This document shows, piece after piece, positions 42,923 through 52,688 of a stretch of 64,000 nt of DNA; positions within the stretch are counted from its first letter, which is position 1; every line of letters starts with the position of its first letter. The notes beneath the pieces are model-generated. The model made no database searches, was not told the DNA's origin, and was given only the letters and a program-made list of their open reading frames with translations. A program made the position numbers and the translations under genes. This DNA is from Williamsia sp. 1138 (GTDB taxonomy: Bacteria; Actinomycetota; Actinomycetes; Mycobacteriales; Mycobacteriaceae), in the NCBI RefSeq assembly GCF_002095435.2, contig NZ_MJEJ02000054.1, forward strand, positions 1 through 64,000, read 5' to 3'.

Positions 42923-44755
42923 ATGGGGCATTACAAGAGCAATCTCCGCGACCTCCACTTCAACCTCTTCGAGTTGTTCCAGCTCGAAGAGGTCCTGGCC
43001 AGCGGCGACTTCGGCGATCTCGACAAGGAGACCGCCATCGACATGCTGCGCGAGGTGAAGAACCTGGCCGAGGGCCCCTTGGCGGAATCCTTCGCCGACG
43101 CCGACCGCAATCCTCCGGTGTTCAACCCCGAAGACCACAGCGTCACGGTTCCTGAATCGTTCAAGAAGTCGTACAAGACCATGGTCGACGGCGGCTGGGA
43201 CAAGCTGGGTATCGACGAGGAACTCGGCGGCCTGCCCGCCCCGAGGTCGCTCTACTGGGCGATCGGCGAGCTGCTGCTCGGCGCCAACCCGGCCGCGTTC
43301 ATGTACGCCGCAGGCGCCGGCTTCTCCAACATCTTCTACAACAACGGCACCGACGAGCAGAAGAAGTGGGCCACCATCAGCGCCGAGCGCGGCTGGGGCG
43401 CCACGATGGTCCTCACCGAGCCCGACGCGGGATCCGATGTCGGCGCCGCCCGCACCAAAGCCGTCAAGCAGGACGACGGCACGTGGCACATCGACGGCGT
43501 GAAGCGGTTCATCACCTCCGCCGACCAGGACATGACCGAGAACATCATCCACCTGGTGCTGGCCCGCCCCGAGGGCGCGCGCCCCGGCACCAAGGGTTTG
43601 TCGCTGTTCTTCGTCCCCAAGTTCCACTTCGATCACGAGACCGGTGAACTCGGCGAGCGCAACGGCGTCTTCGTCACCAATGTCGAGCACAAGATGGGCC
43701 TCAAGGTCTCGGCCACCTGTGAGCTGACCTTCGGCCAGCACGGCGTCCCGGCCCAGGGCTGGCTCGTCGGCGAGGTCCACGACGGCATCGCGCAGATGTT
43801 CGACGTCATCGAGCACGCTCGGATGATGGTGGGCACCAAGGCCATCGCCACCCTGTCCACCGGCTACCTGAACGCTCTCGAGTACGCAAAAGAGCGCATC
43901 CAGGGTGCCGACATGACCCAGATGACCGACAAGGCCGCACCGCGCGTCTCCATCACCCACCACCCCGATGTGCGTCGTTCGCTGATGATGCAGAAGGCGT
44001 ACTCCGAGGGTCTGCGCGCGGTCTACCTCTACACCGCATCGCACCAGGATCTCGCTGCCGCCAAGCTCGTATCAGGAGCCGACAAGGAGATGGCCTTCCG
44101 GGTCAACGACCTGCTGCTCCCGATCGTCAAGGGCGTCGGTTCCGAGCGGGCGTCCGAGCAGCTGATCGGATCGCTGCAGACCCTGGGCGGCTCCGGCTTC
44201 TTGCAGGACTACCCGATCGAGCAGTACATCCGCGACGCCAAGATCGACTCGCTGTACGAGGGCACCACCGCGATCCAGGCGCAGGACTTCTTCTTCCGCA
44301 AGATCATCCGCGACAAGGGCCAGGCGCTCGCACACGTCGCCGGCCAGATCAGCACGTTCATCGAGTCCGAGGCGGGCAACGGCCGGCTCAAGACCGAGCG
44401 GGCGCTGCTCAAGACCGCTCTCGACGACGTCCAAGGCATGGCGGCGACGCTGACCGGCTTCCTCATGGGAGCCCAGGAACAGCCGAGCGAGCTGTACAAG
44501 GTCGGTCTCGGCAGCGTGCGGTTCTTGATGGCCGTGGGCGACCTGATGATCGGTTGGCTCCTGCTGCGGCAGGCCGAGGTCGCGCTGAACGCACTCGATG
44601 CGGGCACCTCTGACGCCGACACCGCGTTCTACAACGGCAAGATCGGTGTCGCGACCTTCTTTGCGAAGAACGTACTTCCCGAACTCACCGCAACCCGGGG
44701 CATCGTCGAGAAGATCGACAACGACGTCATGGAGCTGGACGAAGCATCGTTCTAG
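42923..44755 (+). CDS. fadE5: Acyl-CoA dehydrogenase, FadE5 type
   Basis: A 610-residue long-form acyl-CoA dehydrogenase. Start [15 protein letters not shown], the flavin-site signature [20 protein letters not shown] and [20 protein letters not shown] with [13 protein letters not shown] are near-identical to mycobacterial FadE5, which matches in length too. It oxidises acyl-CoA in beta-oxidation with FAD. ATG at 42923 follows AAAGGA. Its promoter carries a palindrome, and a strong terminator follows. Symbol given from similarity only. Confidence 0.92.
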   Translation: MGHYKSNLRDLHFNLFELFQLEEVLASGDFGDLDKETAIDMLREVKNLAEGPLAESFADADRNPPVFNPEDHSVTVPESFKKSYKTMVDGGWDKLGIDEELGGLPAPRSLYWAIGELLLGANPAAFMYAAGAGFSNIFYNNGTDEQKKWATISAERGWGATMVLTEPDAGSDVGAARTKAVKQDDGTWHIDGVKRFITSADQDMTENIIHLVLARPEGARPGTKGLSLFFVPKFHFDHETGELGERNGVFVTNVEHKMGLKVSATCELTFGQHGVPAQGWLVGEVHDGIAQMFDVIEHARMMVGTKAIATLSTGYLNALEYAKERIQGADMTQMTDKAAPRVSITHHPDVRRSLMMQKAYSEGLRAVYLYTASHQDLAAAKLVSGADKEMAFRVNDLLLPIVKGVGSERASEQLIGSLQTLGGSGFLQDYPIEQYIRDAKIDSLYEGTTAIQAQDFFFRKIIRDKGQALAHVAGQISTFIESEAGNGRLKTERALLKTALDDVQGMAATLTGFLMGAQEQPSELYKVGLGSVRFLMAVGDLMIGWLLLRQAEVALNALDAGTSDADTAFYNGKIGVATFFAKNVLPELTATRGIVEKIDNDVMELDEASF

Positions 44756-44768
44756 CAATCTGACGAAG

Positions 44769-44805
44769 AAGTGGGTCGGCCCGGTCGGGGGACGGCCCAC
44801 TTTTT
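44769..44805 (+). terminator. Intrinsic terminator after fadE5
   Basis: A stem AAGTGGGTCGGCC / GGACGGCCCACTT, with one G-U and one mismatch, is followed by TTTTT. It begins 13 bases after the stop codon. Confidence 0.8.
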
Positions 44806-44834
44806 CGTTGTATATGAACGAAATGCACGCAAGG

Positions 44835-45716
44835 ATGACCGACCCTCACCCGCATCGTCAGACTGTCCTCATGTCACCGGAAGATGTGCAGCCCCGCCCC
44901 CGCATCGACGCAACCATCGCTCGTTCCTGGTTGTTGGTGAACGCCTCGGTACGTGCCGCATACATGGCGGCCGCCCGATCGGAGGCCGACCAGGTCATCC
45001 TCGACATCGAGGACGCCGTCGACCCGAGTGCAAAATGCAGTGCCCGCGACAGCGTCACCGACTGGCTTCGCGGCGCCGGGGCCTGGGTTCGTATCAACGA
45101 CCGGACCACGCCCTTCTGGTCCGAGGACGTCGACCACCTTCGCGGCGCATCGGGACTCGGCGGCGTCATGCTGGCCAAGACCGAATACCCCGATCAGGTC
45201 GACGAGACCTACGACCGACTCGGCGGGCGGGTGCCGGTGATCCCACTCATCGAGTCGGCGATGGGGATCGAGAACGCCGTCGACATCGCTCGCCGGCGCG
45301 GGGTTCTGCGACTGGCCTTCGGCAGCGGCGACTACCGGCGCGACACCGCCACCGACGCAGACGATCTGGTGATGGCCTATCCCCGCTCACGTCTGGTGGT
45401 CGCCAGCCGGGTGGCCGGCCTGACCGGACCCATCGACGGGCCCGCGGTCACCGACGACGAGGCAGTCCTGCGCCAAAAGACCGCTACCAGTGTGTCATTC
45501 GGCCTCACCGGCAAGCTGTGTCTCAATCCGGCCCACACAGGCGTGATCAACACCGTCATCAGCCCGAGCCCGGAAGACACCGCCTGGGCAACCGGCTTCC
45601 TCGCGGAGTTCGAAGCCCGCGGGCGCGTCGTCCGTGACGGCAGCGACCTCCCCCGCCTCAAGCGCGCGGAGCGAATCACCGAGCTCGCCGGCGAGTTCGG
45701 GGTTACTGCCGGTTAG
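44835..45716 (+). CDS. HpcH/HpaI aldolase/citrate lyase-family protein (CitE-like)
   Basis: A 293-residue TIM-barrel lyase. Metal and substrate motifs are visible: LDIEDAVDPSAK, the Arg in VRIND, the Glu in PLIESAMGIENA, and FGSGDYRRD. Such CitE-like proteins cleave malyl- or citramalyl-CoA-type esters. Several ATGs are possible (44814, 44835, 44871); TATATG at 44811 could be a -10 box, so 44835 is chosen. It lies between the fadE5 terminator and the large inverted repeat. Confidence 0.85.
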   Translation: MTDPHPHRQTVLMSPEDVQPRPRIDATIARSWLLVNASVRAAYMAAARSEADQVILDIEDAVDPSAKCSARDSVTDWLRGAGAWVRINDRTTPFWSEDVDHLRGASGLGGVMLAKTEYPDQVDETYDRLGGRVPVIPLIESAMGIENAVDIARRRGVLRLAFGSGDYRRDTATDADDLVMAYPRSRLVVASRVAGLTGPIDGPAVTDDEAVLRQKTATSVSFGLTGKLCLNPAHTGVINTVISPSPEDTAWATGFLAEFEARGRVVRDGSDLPRLKRAERITELAGEFGVTAG

Positions 45717-45721
45717 CCCGC

Positions 45722-45794
45722 AACAAACCCACCCGTTCCGGTCAAACCCAGGGGCTTGTGCCTCGTGGATTTGACCGGAACGGGTGGGTTTGTT
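45722..45794. terminator. 25-bp perfect inverted repeat (bidirectional terminator)
   Basis: Arms 45722-45746 and 45770-45794 are perfectly complementary with a 23-base loop. Ends are AACAAACCC and GGGTTTGTT, giving a T-rich tail for each direction. It fills the gap between the stops of the convergent CitE-like and SDR genes, so bidirectional termination is the simplest role. Confidence 0.75.
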
Positions 45795-45803
45795 TAAGAG
45801 GGA

Positions 45804-46583
45804 CTACTTCGGTGGGAGGCGCACACCGCCGTCGACGCGTACGACTTCACCGTTCATGTACGAGTTCGTGATCAACTCGACGACCATCGAGGCCAGCTCA
45901 TCGGGGGTACCGAGACGGCGCGGGTAGAGCACGCTCTCGCCCAGCTTGGCCTTGAAAGCCTCGGATTCGGGGCCGGTGCCGTAGATCGGGGTCTCGATCA
46001 GGCCGGGGGCCACGGTGTTGTTCCGGATCCCTGCGGCTGCGAGATCGCGAGCGACGGTCAGGGTCAGGCTGACGATGCCGCCCTTGGACGCCGAGTAGGC
46101 GGCCTGTCCGATCTGTCCGTCGAAGGCGGCGACACTGGCCATCGACACGATGGCACCCTTCTCACCGGTCTCGGTGGCTTCGCCGCGGCTCATCGCGGTC
46201 GCCGCCAGCCGGGTCGCGTCGAAGCTGCCGATCAGGTTGATGTTGATGACCTTCTTGAAGGCCTCGATGTCGTGCGCCGACGAGAACTCGCCGTCGCGTC
46301 CGATGGTTCGCTGCGCAGACCCGATACCTGCCGAGTTCACCAGTGCCCGAACCGGTCCGAGTTCGAGCGCCTTGTTGACGGCCGCCTCGATCTGCTCGGT
46401 CTTGGTCACGTCGACGCTGACGAATGCCCCGCCGATCTCCTTGGCGAGCGCCTCGCCCTTGTCAGCCTGCAGGTCGGCGATGACGACCTTGGCACCCAGA
46501 GCGGCGAGTTGACGCGCCACCGCGGCACCGATTCCCGATGCCCCACCCGTAACGATTGCACTTGCTCCATTGATTTCCACCAT
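45804..46583 (-). CDS. SDR-family 3-hydroxyacyl-CoA dehydrogenase-like (HSD10 type)
   Basis: A 259-residue short-chain dehydrogenase. Cofactor motif TGGASGIG (12-19), DVT, NSAGIG and YSASKGG, and an HSD17B10-like stretch RTIGRDGEFSSAHDIEAFKK are present. It likely oxidises 3-hydroxyacyl-CoA with NAD, in line with the neighbouring acyl-CoA dehydrogenase. The ATG at 46583 gives the usual N-terminus; the frame upstream is not family-like. Confidence 0.88.
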   Translation of the reverse strand: MVEINGASAIVTGGASGIGAAVARQLAALGAKVVIADLQADKGEALAKEIGGAFVSVDVTKTEQIEAAVNKALELGPVRALVNSAGIGSAQRTIGRDGEFSSAHDIEAFKKVININLIGSFDATRLAATAMSRGEATETGEKGAIVSMASVAAFDGQIGQAAYSASKGGIVSLTLTVARDLAAAGIRNNTVAPGLIETPIYGTGPESEAFKAKLGESVLYPRRLGTPDELASMVVELITNSYMNGEVVRVDGGVRLPPK

Positions 46584-46703
46584 CGCACCATATGGCCGAG
46601 CGCTTGTTCGGTTCAAGTGCCCGGTGTCGCACGTACCGATAGTGGTTCCAATCTGGGCCAGGCCATCCTCGTTCCGGGGTATCACCCACCGATGTCAGAG
46701 ACT

Positions 46704-46722
46704 GTTGGGAAGGCTAACCTTC
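46704..46722 (+). promoter_or_regulatory. IdeR/DtxR-type iron box
   Basis: GTTGGGAAGGCTAACCTTC matches 13 of 19 positions of TTAGGTTAGGCTAACCTAA, including an unbroken GGCTAACCT. It ends four bases before the ATG of the lone SBP gene. Confidence 0.65.
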
Positions 46723-46726
46723 ATAC

Positions 46727-47707
46727 ATGTTCCGTCGCGTAACCCTCTGTCTCATCGCCCTCGGACTCCTCGTCGTCGCCGGGTGCTCCAGCAACTCGAA
46801 CAGCGACGAGACGTCGCCGTCCGGCGCGGCATCCGGCTCGTATCCGGTCACCGTCGAGACCAAGTTCGGGCCGGTGACCATCGAGGAGCCACCGACTCGA
46901 GTCGTCGCGCTCGGATGGGGCGACGCGGAAACGGCACTGGCACTCGGGGTACAGCCCGTCGGAGCCAGCGACTGGCTCGACTTCGGCGGCGACGGGGTCG
47001 GCCCCTGGGCAGCCGGCCTGTACGACACCGCCCCGGAGATCATCGCCACCCGGGAGCCCTCGTTCGAGCAGATCCTGGCCCTCGAACCCGATCTCATCCT
47101 CGACACCAAGAGTTCCGGCGATCAGAAGCGATACGACACCCTGAAGGAGATCGCGCCGACCGTCGCGCTGCCCGCGGGAGCGGACAATTACAAGACAACG
47201 CTGGAGCAGCAGGTGACGCTGGTCTCGCAGGCACTCGGCGTTCCGGAGAAGGGCAACGAACTCGTTGCTCAGCTGGACACCCGCTTCGCGGACGTCGCGG
47301 CGCAGAACCCCGACTTCCAGGGCAAGACGGTGACCGTCGCGGCGCGATCCGGGAACGGGTGGGGTGCCTACGCACCCGACACCGAGCGGGTGGCCTTCAT
47401 GCGCAAACTCGGATTCGTCGCCAACCCGGCGATCGATCCCGCCGACGCCGAGGGCTTCTCGATCCCCATCGCCGAAGAGAACCTGCAGCTGCTCGACGCC
47501 GACATGGTGGTCGTCTTCCCCATCGGACGTAGCGCCGCCGAGGTCGAGGCAGAACCCGTCTTCCGGGCGGTCCCGGCAGTGGCGGCCGGCCGCTACCTCG
47601 TGTTCGACGACACGACGATCTCGCGTGCCTACTCCACCAACTCGGTGCTGTCGGTCCGATACGCACTCGATACCGTGCCCCCACTGGTCGCCGAGCGCGT
47701 CGGGTAG
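46727..47707 (+). CDS. Fe-siderophore-binding lipoprotein
   Basis: A 326-residue type III substrate-binding protein. Lipobox LLVVAGC gives a lipidated Cys near 20. The body follows the FepB/FecB pattern (RVVALGWGDAETALALGVQP, LALEPDLIL, then NELVAQLDTRFADVA). It captures ferric siderophore for an ABC importer. No permease is adjacent on this strand, so it may feed the divergent operon 1-6 kb away. An iron box abuts the start. Confidence 0.88.
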   Translation: MFRRVTLCLIALGLLVVAGCSSNSNSDETSPSGAASGSYPVTVETKFGPVTIEEPPTRVVALGWGDAETALALGVQPVGASDWLDFGGDGVGPWAAGLYDTAPEIIATREPSFEQILALEPDLILDTKSSGDQKRYDTLKEIAPTVALPAGADNYKTTLEQQVTLVSQALGVPEKGNELVAQLDTRFADVAAQNPDFQGKTVTVAARSGNGWGAYAPDTERVAFMRKLGFVANPAIDPADAEGFSIPIAEENLQLLDADMVVVFPIGRSAAEVEAEPVFRAVPAVAAGRYLVFDDTTISRAYSTNSVLSVRYALDTVPPLVAERVG

Positions 47708-47714
47708 GGCCGCA

Positions 47715-48362
47715 CTAGTACAGGTGCGAGCGGTACTCCTCTTGCCTGCGTGGCCGACCCGGATCGACCGGAAGCGCATGTTGCTCGGCGATCATGTCGC
47801 GAACCGTGGGGACCTCGTCGGGATCGGCGAACCGTTCGGGGTTCCAGAGATCTGATCGCAGCACCGCCCTGGCGCAATGGACGTAGACCTCATCGACGTC
47901 GACCACCACCGCCAGCGTCGCCGGCTTGCCCTTGATCGCCATGGCGCTGCACAGATCAGGATCTGTGCTCAGGCTCGCGCGGCCGTTCACCCGCACGACC
48001 TCGTCGATTCCCGGGACCAGGAACAGCACGCCCACATGCGGATTGGCAAGGATGTTCCGATAAGAATCGACCCGCTTGTTTCCCGGGCGATCGGGCAGCA
48101 CGAGGGTGCGATCGTCTCGGACGAGCACCACCGAGTCGAGGTCGCCGCGCGGCGACGAATCGCAATTGCCGTCGGCGTCTGCAGTCGCCAGTACGAAGAA
48201 CCGTGCGTGCGAGATGAAGTCGACGATCAGCGGCGTCAGGAACGTGGTGTGTTTGCTCAGCACGGTCGGATGCGCGGCCCCGAGGACACCTTCGAGATCG
48301 GCGAGTGTGGTGATCGCGTGCGGGTCGGGGCCCTGCGGCTCTGCTGAGTCCTGCTCGACCAT
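47715..48362 (-). CDS. PPOX-type FMN split-barrel flavoprotein
   Basis: A 215-residue protein of the pyridoxamine-phosphate-oxidase-like split-barrel family (RFFVLATADADGNCDSSPRG, then VLPDRPGNKRVDSYRNILAN, GVLFLVPGIDEVVRVNG), matching the MSMEG_1061-type subgroup. FMN or F420 may be bound. It is the last gene of the iron-import operon, directly abutting the SBP stop, so a role in siderophore reduction or in haem/flavin handling is possible but unproven. Confidence 0.82.
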   Translation of the reverse strand: MVEQDSAEPQGPDPHAITTLADLEGVLGAAHPTVLSKHTTFLTPLIVDFISHARFFVLATADADGNCDSSPRGDLDSVVLVRDDRTLVLPDRPGNKRVDSYRNILANPHVGVLFLVPGIDEVVRVNGRASLSTDPDLCSAMAIKGKPATLAVVVDVDEVYVHCARAVLRSDLWNPERFADPDEVPTVRDMIAEQHALPVDPGRPRRQEEYRSHLY

Positions 48363-49376
48363 CTACTTGCCTGCAGCTGCAGCCAGTTGGGGCACCAACT
48401 GACCGACGCCCCATTCGAGGCTGATCGGTGACGGGAAGGCCAGTGCGAACGGGACGCCATCGGTCTTGGGGACCGTCGCGACTGCGCCGCGCTCGACCGC
48501 AGGCAGTTGGTTCCACAGAGCCTGGGAGTCGAGGACCTGGACCTGCTCGGCGTTGTCAGGGACCACCCAGAGCAGGTCCGCTTCGAGCGCGGACACGTTC
48601 TCCCAGGCGACTTTTCCCTTGCCGTTGTCGCAGTCCACGGTCTGCGCGTACGCACTCAACTCGAGTCCCAGATCCTTCATCACCCGGGCCATGTTGTCAT
48701 CTTGCGAGCACAGCACGAACATCCCCTCGGCCGAGGGCGAGATGATCGCGTTGTACGACTTGCCTGCGAGCGCCGGATTGTCGGTGCGCGCGGACGCGAT
48801 CACACCATCCGCGGTCTTGATGCTCGTCTCCGCCTCGTCCGTACGATCGAGCACCTGCCCGACCTTGCGCACACTGTCCTGCCAGGCGTCGGCATTCGGT
48901 TTGCTGTCGAAGTGCACGACGGGCGCAATCGAACTCAGCGAATCGTAGGTCTGCTGATCGAGTCCGTAGAAACCGGTCGCGACGATCAGATCGGGATCAA
49001 GAGCTGCCACCGACTCGAGACTGATGTCCTTCGTCGGGGTGGCGAGCGTCGGGGTGTCGGCCGGGTAGCGACCCTCTTCCCATGGGTAGATGCCCGTCCC
49101 ACCGGTCGTCGGATCGGTGGCTGTGGCCTTGGGGATTGCCACCGGGGTGACGTCGACGGACAGCAAGAAGTCGGCGTCCGTCGTCGACAGTGCCACCACC
49201 CGCTCGGGCGTCTGCTCGACGACCGCGTCACCGAACGCCCCGGTCACGGTGATCGCTGCGTCGCCTCCCGACGATGACTCTCCGTCATCGCTCGAACACG
49301 CGACGGGTAGCAGTAGCGCGGTGGCCAGTACCGCCAGCCGCGCGACGGTCGAGAAGGTTCGGTTCTGGGACTTCAT
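48363..49376 (-). CDS. Fe-siderophore-binding lipoprotein of the ABC importer
   Basis: A 337-residue substrate-binding protein with lipobox LLLPVAC (lipidated Cys about 27) and the type III SBP pattern (RVVALSTTDADFLLSVDVTP, VAALDPDLIVATGF, WENVSALEADLLWVVPD). It follows the ATPase gene by 12 bases and is the import receptor of this operon. Unlike the SBP at 46.7 kb, it lacks its own iron box. Confidence 0.9.
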   Translation of the reverse strand: MKSQNRTFSTVARLAVLATALLLPVACSSDDGESSSGGDAAITVTGAFGDAVVEQTPERVVALSTTDADFLLSVDVTPVAIPKATATDPTTGGTGIYPWEEGRYPADTPTLATPTKDISLESVAALDPDLIVATGFYGLDQQTYDSLSSIAPVVHFDSKPNADAWQDSVRKVGQVLDRTDEAETSIKTADGVIASARTDNPALAGKSYNAIISPSAEGMFVLCSQDDNMARVMKDLGLELSAYAQTVDCDNGKGKVAWENVSALEADLLWVVPDNAEQVQVLDSQALWNQLPAVERGAVATVPKTDGVPFALAFPSPISLEWGVGQLVPQLAAAAGK

Positions 49377-49388
49377 GGGTACTCCTGT

Positions 49389-50231
49389 CTAATGCCGCAC
49401 CAGCGGGATCACAAGTGGCGTATGCGATTCCGGATCGTCGATGATCCGGCAGGGCAGCCCGAACACGTCATGGACGAGATCGGCGGTGATGATGTCGGCG
49501 GGCCTGCCCTCCGCGACGATCGCACCGTCCTTCATGGCGATGATGTGATCGGCGTACCGGCAGGCGTGGTTGAGGTCGTGGAGTACGGCGACGAGCGTGC
49601 GGCCCTTGGTCTTGTTGAGTTCGGAGCACAACTCGAGCAGGTCGATCTGGTAGGCGATGTCGAGGAAGGTCGTCGGCTCGTCCAGCAGCATCAGCGGGGT
49701 CTGCTGGGCCAGCACCATCGCCACCCAGACACGTTGGCGCTGGCCGCCGGACAATTCGTCCACCAGTCGGCCGGACAGCTCGGTCACGCCCGTCGAGACC
49801 ATCGCCTCGACCACCGCTGCCTCGTCGTCCTTGGACCACTGCCTGATCAGTTTCTGGTGCGGATAGCGGCCGCGCGCAACGAGATCGGCGACCCTGATGC
49901 CATCGGGGGCGATCGACGACTGCGGCAGCAGACCGAGCCGGCGAGCAACCTCTTTCGCCGGGTAGGAGCTGATCGCCTTGCCGTCGAGCAACACGGATCC
50001 GGAACTCGGCGCCAGCAGGCGCGACAGCGCACGGAGCAGAGTCGATTTGCCACACGCGTTCGGTCCGACGATGACGGTGAACGCGCCGTCCGGGATGTCG
50101 ACACTGAGCGATTCACTGATGACCCGCTTGTCGTATCCGATGGTCACGTCTTTGGCCTGCAACCGTGAGCCGCGCGCAGCGACCTGTGACGTAGCGTCCA
50201 CCGGATTGTCGGCGACCTTGTTCATGTCCAT
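49389..50231 (-). CDS. Fe-siderophore ABC importer ATPase (FecE/FepC type)
   Basis: A 280-residue ABC ATPase. Walker A GPNACGKST (56-64), Q-loop LLPQSS, signature LSGGQRQRV, Walker B LMLLDEPTTFLD, and switch His in AVLHDLNHA. It energises the FecCD permease pair encoded just upstream in the operon. Confidence 0.94.
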   Translation of the reverse strand: MDMNKVADNPVDATSQVAARGSRLQAKDVTIGYDKRVISESLSVDIPDGAFTVIVGPNACGKSTLLRALSRLLAPSSGSVLLDGKAISSYPAKEVARRLGLLPQSSIAPDGIRVADLVARGRYPHQKLIRQWSKDDEAAVVEAMVSTGVTELSGRLVDELSGGQRQRVWVAMVLAQQTPLMLLDEPTTFLDIAYQIDLLELCSELNKTKGRTLVAVLHDLNHACRYADHIIAMKDGAIVAEGRPADIITADLVHDVFGLPCRIIDDPESHTPLVIPLVRH

Positions 50232-50284
50232 GCATCAAGCCTTGTCTAGGAGGGGGTGCGGATGTTCCGTGGTGCTCGCCGGGC

Positions 50285-51355
50285 TCACTGTCTGCGCGCC
50301 TCTCTGGCGAGCAGCCAGACGAGATACAGACCGCCGATCGACACCGTGACGACGCCGACGGGCAGCTGCGTCGGCTGGAAGGCACGCTGGGCGATGAAGT
50401 CGCTCGCGACGAGCAGCAGTGCTCCCATCGCGGCCGCGGGCGCGAACGCCACCCCCGGAGTCCTGGTCAGTCTGCGGGCCAACTGTGGCGCGGCCAATGA
50501 CACGAAGGCAATCGGTCCCGCAGCTGCCGTGGCGACGGCGGTCAGCGCGACGCCCAGGATGATCAGGGCCAGTCGGGTCGGCTCGGCCCGGATCCCGAGT
50601 GCCTTCGCGGCGTCATCCCCCAGATCCAGCATCGGCATCCGGTAGGACGCGAGGACGAGTAGTGGTACCAGCACCGCCACGATGATCAGCACCGGACGGG
50701 CCTGCGACCACCCGAGCCCGTTGAGCGATCCCGCCCCCCACACCGCCGCCGACATCGCGTCCTCCAGGTCGGCCTTGAGGATCAGCCAGGTGTTCACCGA
50801 CGCCAGCACGGCACTGACCGCGATACCGACGATGATCAGGCGAAAACCCTGGACTCCCCGCTTGAAGGCCAGCAGGTACACCAGCAGAGCGGTCACGATG
50901 CCGCCGACGAGAGCCCCGATCGCGGTGCCGTAGTAGCCGCCGCCCCCGATGACCAAGATGACCACCAACGCACCCGAATAGGCGCCGGTGTTGAAGCCGA
51001 TGATGTCCGGGCTGCCGAGCGGGTTCCGCGTGATCGACTGGAAGATCGCACCGCTGACACCGAGCGCGCCGCCGAGGACCAGGGCCAACAGCACCCTGGG
51101 CATCCGCCACTCGGTCACCACCAGTTCCTCGATCCGGGTGCCCTCGCCGAAGATCGCCTGCACCACCCGGTCCGGGGACACGGGATAGTCGCCGGTGCCC
51201 AAGGCGAGTACCGCCACCACCAGCGCGAGGGCAACCAGTGCGGCGACCACCGTGACGGCGCGCAGGTCGACTCTCCCGGAGGGGGTACCGCCGGGGCTGC
51301 GAAGAATCGTGATCCGGCGACCGAAGTCGATGGATGAGGGAGTCCCGATGCTCAC
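50285..51355 (-). CDS. FecCD-family permease 2
   Basis: A 356-residue permease with about ten spans. Family motif VLALVLGGALGVSGAIFQSI with RNPLGSPDIIGFNTGA is clear. GTG start overlaps the stop of the first permease by four bases. It pairs with the preceding permease as a heterodimer importing ferric siderophore. Confidence 0.93.
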   Translation of the reverse strand: MSIGTPSSIDFGRRITILRSPGGTPSGRVDLRAVTVVAALVALALVVAVLALGTGDYPVSPDRVVQAIFGEGTRIEELVVTEWRMPRVLLALVLGGALGVSGAIFQSITRNPLGSPDIIGFNTGAYSGALVVILVIGGGGYYGTAIGALVGGIVTALLVYLLAFKRGVQGFRLIIVGIAVSAVLASVNTWLILKADLEDAMSAAVWGAGSLNGLGWSQARPVLIIVAVLVPLLVLASYRMPMLDLGDDAAKALGIRAEPTRLALIILGVALTAVATAAAGPIAFVSLAAPQLARRLTRTPGVAFAPAAAMGALLLVASDFIAQRAFQPTQLPVGVVTVSIGGLYLVWLLAREARRQ

Positions 51356-52440
51356 AGGCCGCTCGCCTTCCCGCGGCGGACCAGGAAGATCAGGACCGGC
51401 GCCCCTACGAAGGCCGTCACGATACCGACCTGCATCTCGCCGGGCCGGATGATGACCCGACCGATCACATCGGACAGCAGCACCAGGATCGGGGCGCCGA
51501 CCAGCGTGTATGCCAGAATCCAGCGCTGATCGGGACCGACGATCCAGCGGGCGATGTGCGGGATCATCAGACCGACGAATCCGATGGGGCCGGCTGCTGC
51601 GGTGGCGGCACCGCAGAGCAGCGTCACGGCGATCACGCCGATGACCCGGGTGCGGGTGACGTTCGCCCCGAGTGATCGCGCGAGGTCATCCCCCATGGCC
51701 ACTGCGTTGAGCGGGCGGGCGATGACAAACGCGAGCACCAACCCGACGACGATGAAGGGCGCCACCGCACCCGAGACGTCCAGTCCGCGACCGGCGATCG
51801 AGCCCGCATTCCAGAATCGCATCTGATCGAAGGCCTGCGGATCGAGCAGGATCAGTCCGGTGGTGACACCGGTGAGCACGGCGCCGATGGCCACCCCGGC
51901 CAGCGTCAGACGAATCGGGGTGGCGCCGCCTCGACCCACCGAGCCGAGCGCGTAGACGACGACGGTCACCACCACCGCCCCGGCGAAGGCGAACCAGATG
52001 TATGCCCAGATGCCGGTGAATCCGAGGACGCCCACCGCGAGCGCCACCGCGAAGGCCGCGCCGGCGTTCACGCCGAGGATTCCCGGGTCGGCCAACGGGT
52101 TGCGGGTCATCGCCTGGATCAGCGCGCCACCCACCCCCAAGGCCATCCCGACGAGCAGTCCGAGCACGGTCCGCGGTATCCGCAGGTCACGGATGATGAT
52201 GTGGTCGCCCGAGTTGTTGTAGGACCACAGTGCATCCCACACCGTCCCGAACGGGATGTCCTTGGCTCCGATGGCGATGCTGAGCAGGCAGACCAGGGCC
52301 AGCAGCGCAACGCCGACCAGCCAGCCGAGTGCGCGTCGGGCGTTGGTCCGGGCCAGCCCCTGCGAACTCGGCTGGGCAGCGGCGGCGCCGCTACCTTTGA
52401 CCAGGCTCACCCGGGTCCGGCGGTCGGCGCTGACACTCAC
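51352..52440 (-). CDS. FecCD-family permease 1
   Basis: A 362-residue permease with about ten spans, family motif VLGLLVGMALGVGGALIQAM then RNPLADPGILGVNAGA. The open frame extends to 52518, but that part spans the iron box, so the GTG at 52440 is preferred; start confidence is moderate. First gene of the five-gene importer operon. It is divergent from isochorismate synthase. Confidence 0.88.
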   Translation of the reverse strand: MSVSADRRTRVSLVKGSGAAAAQPSSQGLARTNARRALGWLVGVALLALVCLLSIAIGAKDIPFGTVWDALWSYNNSGDHIIIRDLRIPRTVLGLLVGMALGVGGALIQAMTRNPLADPGILGVNAGAAFAVALAVGVLGFTGIWAYIWFAFAGAVVVTVVVYALGSVGRGGATPIRLTLAGVAIGAVLTGVTTGLILLDPQAFDQMRFWNAGSIAGRGLDVSGAVAPFIVVGLVLAFVIARPLNAVAMGDDLARSLGANVTRTRVIGVIAVTLLCGAATAAAGPIGFVGLMIPHIARWIVGPDQRWILAYTLVGAPILVLLSDVIGRVIIRPGEMQVGIVTAFVGAPVLIFLVRRGKASGL

Positions 52441-52485
52441 GGCCGAACCCGGCGAATGTAGTCCCGCATCCTCGCCCCATCCATT

Positions 52486-52504
52486 GTAGGTATAGCTCAC
52501 CTTA
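52486..52504. promoter_or_regulatory. IdeR/DtxR-type iron box of the importer/isochorismate divergon
   Basis: GTAGGTATAGCTCACCTTA matches 13 of 19 positions of the iron-box consensus, with both half-sites AGGT and ACCT intact. It lies upstream of the permease operon and, 116-185 bases away, of isochorismate synthase. Confidence 0.65.
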
Positions 52505-52530
52505 GTCAAACCAGCCATCGCGGCTTGCGT

Positions 52531-52589
52531 GTGCCCGCGTTGCTAACCTCGTCAGGCACGCGTGCCCGCGTTGCTAACCTCGTCAGGCA
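52531..52589. repeat. 31-bp tandem duplication in the regulatory region
   Basis: Two identical 28-base copies (52531-52558 and 52562-52589) lie head to tail with a three-base link. Each contains GCTAACCT, an intact half of the iron box. The duplication is probably recent and doubles whatever promoter element it holds. Confidence 0.9.
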
Positions 52590-52688
52590 ACTGGGCGTCC
52601 GCGGAGAAGGGAGACGACTATCCCCCCGTCCTCTTCCCACACCCGGGCCGACGTACCGAACTTCGTACTGTCGCGTCCCACCGACCAC

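Noticed and set aside
46595-46608. KstR2-like half palindrome upstream of the HSD10-like SDR
   Set aside because: Only one half of the AnCAAGnnCTTGnT consensus matches; too weak to list as a site.
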